Assembly: GCA_003505715.1 (NCBI GenBank)
Contig: DNXU01000324.1
Coordinates: 1-7,470 of the forward strand
Reading direction: 5' to 3'
Source of the DNA: Cyanobacteria bacterium UBA8803
GTDB lineage: Bacteria > Cyanobacteriota > Cyanobacteriia > Cyanobacteriales > Coleofasciculaceae
Length of the DNA: 7,470 nucleotides
This document shows, one piece after another, positions 6,634-7,470 of the stretch. The notes under the pieces are model-generated. The model ran no database searches. It was given only the letters and a program-made list of their open reading frames with translations, and was not told the origin of the DNA. The translations under genes were made by a program, and so were the position numbers. Each line of letters opens with the position of its first letter. Positions within the stretch are counted from its first letter, which is position 1.

Positions 6634-7097
6634 CTACGAATTTCTAATAACGGATGCCGTTAAACAAATAATTCGATCGAGGCGAAAATCTTTAAGTAAA
6701 TCCTTTAAACCTGCTGCTAGAGCAGCTTGGTTCTCTGGGAGTTGCTCAATTAACCGAAGAACTAACTCTTCATTCAATTTTTAAAGCAGCTCGATCCAGG
6801 TCTAGCACCCAGCTTAAGGGCAGGGTGGCCAACCCACTTTGGCAGAAAGAATCTGGTTTTTGTACCGTAGCTTCAAATTTCCAAGGAGCCGCTGTTGATG
6901 GTGACAAATTTGCATAACGCTAACGCACCCCTATATATTCAGAAATCTTATCAAAATTCAGAAATCTTATCAAAAACTACCTCATCCACAGCAGGCTTAA
7001 TTACAAAATCATCAAAGCCTGCGGCCAAGAGTTTCCCTCGCCCCTCTTCACCAGCATGGGCAGTAAGGGCAATAATAATGGTACGAGCATTGGGCAT
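6634..7097 (-). pseudogene. Decayed C-terminus of a hybrid histidine kinase
   Basis: Three consecutive frames spell one ancestral protein tail. From 7094 the frame reads PNARTIIIALTAHAGEEGRG, then KLLAAGFDDFVIKPAVDEVV and FDKISEF, the last third of a receiver domain (switch Thr in ALTA, the Lys in VIKP); it stops at 6951-6953. After a 19-bp duplication another frame continues FDKISEYIGVR, a TAG, RYANLSPSTAAPW and LSWVLDLDRAALKIE. Past an A5 run at 6778-6782 a third frame gives LNEELVLRLIEQLPENQAAL and KDLLKDFRLDRIICLT to a stop at 6634-6636. Such tails (GVRYxY, then PxxWV and ELxxxLIEQIP, then FRFDxI) close many cyanobacterial hybrid kinases. The phospho-acceptor half of the receiver and everything before it are absent. 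It lies 36 bp upstream of the 740-residue kinase on the same strand, suggesting a former operon. Confidence 0.8.
6938..6975. repeat. 19-bp perfect tandem duplication
   Basis: TTCAGAAATCTTATCAAAA occurs twice head to tail (6938-6956 and 6957-6975). On the minus strand each copy encodes FDKISE. The 19-bp step shifts frame and creates a TGA, so it is one of the lesions of the hybrid-kinase remnant. Confidence 0.95.
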
Positions 7098-7110
7098 TGG
7101 GCTTTGCCCC
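7087..7110. repeat. GCATTGG heptamers plus GGGC-TTT-GCCC hairpin
   Basis: Two GCATTGG units (7087-7100) run into a 4-bp-stem palindrome (7099-7109). The block sits exactly where receiver homology of the kinase remnant ends, 15 bp before the glycosyltransferase ATG. Confidence 0.55.
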
Positions 7111-7124
7111 CATAAGTCGCAGAG

Positions 7125-7470
7125 ATGAGCAAATTAGCTTTCACCTCGAATCGCTCCTTTATAGATATGCAGTGGCTTCTGGGGTTTTTCCTTGCAGCCT
7201 TCCTCCTTTGGGGTATTAGTCTGGGCAACGTACCCTTACGCGACTGGGACGAGGCAACTCGTGCCCTAATTGCTAGAGAAATTTACCGCACTGGTAACTG
7301 GCTCCATCCTACCCTTCAAGGACAACCCTATCTCCTCAAACCTCCATTGATGGATTGGTCGATCGCCTTGAGTTATCAGCTTTGGGGTGTTAGAGAATTA
7401 ACCACCCGCCTGCCTGGTGCTTTTTTTACTGCCTGTGGTGTGCCTTTGCTCTATCTCGTAGCACGAGAAC
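7125..7470 (+). CDS. GT39/ArnT-like membrane glycosyltransferase, 5' part
   Basis: The frame is open from an ATG at 7125-7127 to the window edge (115 residues seen; the stop lies outside). Residues 16-36 form a first membrane helix. A hydrophilic, probably periplasmic loop follows with PLRDWDEATRALIAREI (acidic Asp40, Asp42, Glu43), then GNWLHPTLQGQPYLLKPPL and a second hydrophobic stretch. This is the N-terminus of GT-C polyprenyl-phosphate-dependent sugar transferases (PMT/ArnT-like; intact members about 500-600 residues), where the first-loop acidic residues are catalytic and KPPL is conserved. The donor is probably a lipid-linked sugar; the acceptor is unknown. An in-frame TAA at 7113-7115 limits the start to 7125, or to Met15 at 7167, which lies right before the membrane helix. 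Neither has a strong ribosome site. It is divergent from the kinase remnant and shows no functional link to it. Confidence 0.85.
   Translation, partial: MSKLAFTSNRSFIDMQWLLGFFLAAFLLWGISLGNVPLRDWDEATRALIAREIYRTGNWLHPTLQGQPYLLKPPLMDWSIALSYQLWGVRELTTRLPGAFFTACGVPLLYLVARE

Noticed and set aside
7001..7228. 75-codon minus-strand frame
   Set aside because: It overlaps the kinase remnant in a different frame and runs antisense into the glycosyltransferase; the receiver motifs are in the neighbouring frame.

Overview
The window looks like chromosomal DNA from a cyanobacterium, probably a filamentous, repeat-rich one (lineage is inference). Four copies of the cyanobacterial HIP1 octamer GCGATCGC are present. 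The gene families are also typical of that group: Ser/Thr-kinase/GAF/histidine-kinase giants, REC-HK-REC-REC hybrids and the XisH/XisI pair. Several short repeat families of the kind scattered through cyanobacterial genomes lie between and inside genes.

Layout, left to right. (1) 9-1310, minus: a membrane sensor (TM, double Cache, TM, HAMP) that stops just after HAMP, before any output domain; a one-base change in a C3 run at 15-17 would reopen the frame to the window edge. (2) 1311-1614: intergenic, with a perfect 20-bp dyad near the sensor start and a 10-bp-arm inverted repeat. (3) 1615-3650, minus: the two ends of a giant kinase. About 80 residues of the N-terminal Ser/Thr kinase domain are joined out of frame to the GAF-PAS-histidine kinase C-terminus, so a very large internal deletion is inferred. 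(4) 3795-4249, plus: an overlapping xisH-xisI pair in which both genes are broken. xisH has lost its middle and keeps 43 codons; xisI has a TAA at codon 18. (5) 4375-6597, minus: an apparently intact 740-residue hybrid kinase, REC-HisKA-HATPase-REC-REC. A ~100-bp repeat block sits in frame inside its ATPase domain. (6) 6634-7097, minus: the decayed C-terminus (end of a receiver plus a conserved helical tail) of another hybrid kinase, which once lay directly upstream of gene 5. (7) 7125 to the right edge, plus: the start of a GT39/ArnT-like membrane glycosyltransferase.

Functionally this is a cluster of phosphorelay genes, but most of it is in decay. Five of seven loci carry visible lesions: internal deletions, nonsense codons, a 19-bp tandem duplication and homopolymer frameshifts. 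The best candidates for working genes are the 740-residue hybrid kinase and the glycosyltransferase. I saw no new multi-gene system. The most informative features are the readable mutation scars and the in-frame repeat block in the kinase, whose 31-bp unit is not a multiple of three. I saw no tRNA, rRNA, CRISPR array or transposase.
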